Part shown: one piece after another, positions 62,795 through 64,000 of the stretch
Numbering within the stretch: the first letter of the stretch is position 1
Layout: every line of letters starts with the position of its first letter
Source: Acidobacteriaceae bacterium
GTDB lineage: Bacteria > Acidobacteriota > Terriglobia > Terriglobales > Acidobacteriaceae
NCBI GenBank assembly: GCA_903642235.1
Contig: CAHJWL010000004.1
Span: 1-64,000, forward strand
Direction: 5' to 3'
DNA: 64,000 bases
Notes under the pieces: generated by a model
Database searches by the model: none
What the model was told of the DNA's origin: nothing
What the model saw: the letters and a program-made list of their open reading frames with translations, nothing else
Program-made: the position numbers and the translations under genes

Positions 62795-64000
62795 ATGATC
62801 TCTGTTTCGAATGTCACGATGCGCTATGGCTCGAAGCTGCTCTTCGAGGATGTCTCTGTCTCGTTTACCGACGATCGCCGGTACGGCCTGACCGGGCCGA
62901 ACGGCGCTGGCAAATCCACTTTTATGAAGGTCCTGACGGGTGAGATCGATGCGCAGAAGGGCTCGGTCGTGCGTCCACGCAAGCTAGGCGTGCTCAAGCA
63001 GGATCAGTACGCCTTTGACGCCTATCGCGTGATCGATACCGTCATTATGGGAAACACGGCTCTCTGGGCTGCTCTGGAAGAACGGGAGCGGCTCTATGAA
63101 AAAGCCGAGCTCACTGACGAGGATGGTTCCCGGCTCGGCGAGCTTGAAGGCGTCGTCGGCGATGAGGATGGCTATGAGGCCGAGGCCAACGCCGCTGTTC
63201 TGCTGCAAGGGCTTGATATCGCCGACGAGCTGCACGAGCGCAGGATGAGCGAGTTGCAGGGCGGTCAGAAGGTGCGCGTTCTGCTCGCGCAGGCGCTCTT
63301 CGGCAATCCGCAGGCGCTGCTGCTGGACGAGCCCACCAACTATCTCGATCTCGAATCGATCCACTGGCTGCAGGACTTTCTCAACCGCTACAGCGGCACC
63401 GTAATCACCATCTCGCACGATCGCCATTTCCTAAACAACGTCTGCACGCACATCGCCGATATCGACTACGAGACGATCATCACCTACAACGGTGGCTACG
63501 ATGACATGGTGCTGCAGAAGACGTCCATCCGTACCCGCATCGAATCGCAGAACGAGCAGCGCGAAAAGAAGATTGCGCAGCTCAACGACTTCATCGCCCG
63601 CTTCTCGGCCGGCACGCGCTCCAGCCAGGTGAACTCCCGTAAGAAGGAGGTCGAGCGTCTCGCGACCTCAGAGCTCGCCCGCTCAAACATCGCGCGGCCC
63701 TTTATCCGTTTTGACATGCTGCGGCCCTCCGGCAAGAACGTCCTCGACTTCGAACTGGTCAACAAGGCCTACCCGCAGCCGGATGGCAAGACCGAGCAGG
63801 TCATCAAGAACTTCTCCGCTTCGGTTATGCGCGGTGACAAGGTCATCCTGATGGGGCGCAACGGGCAGGGTAAAACTACGCTTCTGAAGGCCCTGCTGGC
63901 CAATGGGCCGGGTATTGAGGAGACCGATGTTTCGATCGACTCCGGCACTGTGAAGTGGGGTCACGAGGCGCAGATCGGCTATTTCGCGCAGGACCACAAG
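62795..64000 (+). CDS. ABC-F ATPase, 5' part (runs off the window)
   Basis: 402 codons from the ATG at 62795, open to the edge; family members are ~530 aa. First ABC domain: Walker A GPNGAGKST, Walker B LLLDEPTNYLD, H-loop SHDRHF; the signature is LQGGQ rather than LSGGQ. The linker between the ABC domains (~230-310) is charged and helical. The second Walker A is GRNGQGKTT near 350. ABC-F proteins act on ribosomes in the cytoplasm; this one looks like the YbiT group. GTG at 62792 is an alternative start. Confidence 0.93.
   Translation, partial: MISVSNVTMRYGSKLLFEDVSVSFTDDRRYGLTGPNGAGKSTFMKVLTGEIDAQKGSVVRPRKLGVLKQDQYAFDAYRVIDTVIMGNTALWAALEERERLYEKAELTDEDGSRLGELEGVVGDEDGYEAEANAAVLLQGLDIADELHERRMSELQGGQKVRVLLAQALFGNPQALLLDEPTNYLDLESIHWLQDFLNRYSGTVITISHDRHFLNNVCTHIADIDYETIITYNGGYDDMVLQKTSIRTRIESQNEQREKKIAQLNDFIARFSAGTRSSQVNSRKKEVERLATSELARSNIARPFIRFDMLRPSGKNVLDFELVNKAYPQPDGKTEQVIKNFSASVMRGDKVILMGRNGQGKTTLLKALLANGPGIEETDVSIDSGTVKWGHEAQIGYFAQDHK

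Overview
The window looks like the chromosome of a high-GC Acidobacteriota, most likely a member of the Terriglobales/Acidobacteriaceae (Granulicella, Edaphobacter or Terriglobus-like). The reasons are three very large TonB-dependent receptors with an N-terminal carboxypeptidase-regulatory-like domain and no SusD partner, two CRTAC1-type FG-GAP/ASPIC proteins, many secreted TPR proteins, and a dispersed intergenic repeat family. This is inferred from family content; no database was searched. The first ~119 bases are different: they encode part of a Der GTPase that reads like an actinobacterial protein and is cut off abruptly, so the left edge may be an assembly chimera.

Region 1 (0-15.7 kb) is housekeeping, mostly on the minus strand: an FmdE-like protein, a YqaE/Pmp3 peptide, a zinc-ribbon protein, bactofilin, a BCP peroxiredoxin, fabD, a DUF4230 protein, a VapBC pair, pyrG, a stand-alone 5'-3' exonuclease, a DUF4126 membrane protein, a cold-shock protein, yraN, alaC and rbsK. 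All nine copies of a hairpin-bearing repeat (core AGCAGATCCCTACGGGATGA) lie here, all in one orientation, with a 3 x ~108 bp tandem array and a ~180 bp duplication built on it. Several genes here lack a Shine-Dalgarno sequence and carry a TANNNT box 6-8 nt before the ATG, suggesting leaderless mRNAs.

Region 2 (15.7-42.0 kb) is the most distinctive part and may act as one envelope and nutrient-acquisition locus. Its order is secreted TPR (minus); TonB receptor, GH13 glucosidase, TonB receptor, TPR (plus); CRTAC1 and a 1,291-aa CRTAC1-redoxin-TPR fusion (minus); TonB receptor, TPR, Tat-exported AlkP-superfamily-like protein, and an unrecognised 400-aa protein (plus). The receptor-TPR pairing occurs twice with clearly paralogous TPR partners. 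Two of the receptors share a TTGACACCTGTT promoter element with the same 18-nt spacer. No substrate beyond an alpha-glucoside (from GH13) can be inferred.

Region 3 (42.1-53.3 kb) starts with a CAU-anticodon tRNA and continues with an exopolysaccharide cluster: a Wza-like export protein, rfbB, rfbA, glycosyltransferases (GT8-like, GT9, GT4), gmhB, rfbC on the opposite strand, and an undecaprenyl-phosphate sugar transferase. rfbD is not in the window. Region 4 (53.3-64.0 kb) has a DciA-like DUF721 protein, gatC, gatA, a large TPR protein, a YeiH-type transporter with a 34-aa membrane peptide upstream, a DEVD-box RNA helicase, an ArsR-type regulator with an SDR, another 34-aa membrane peptide, and the start of an ABC-F ATPase that runs off the right edge.
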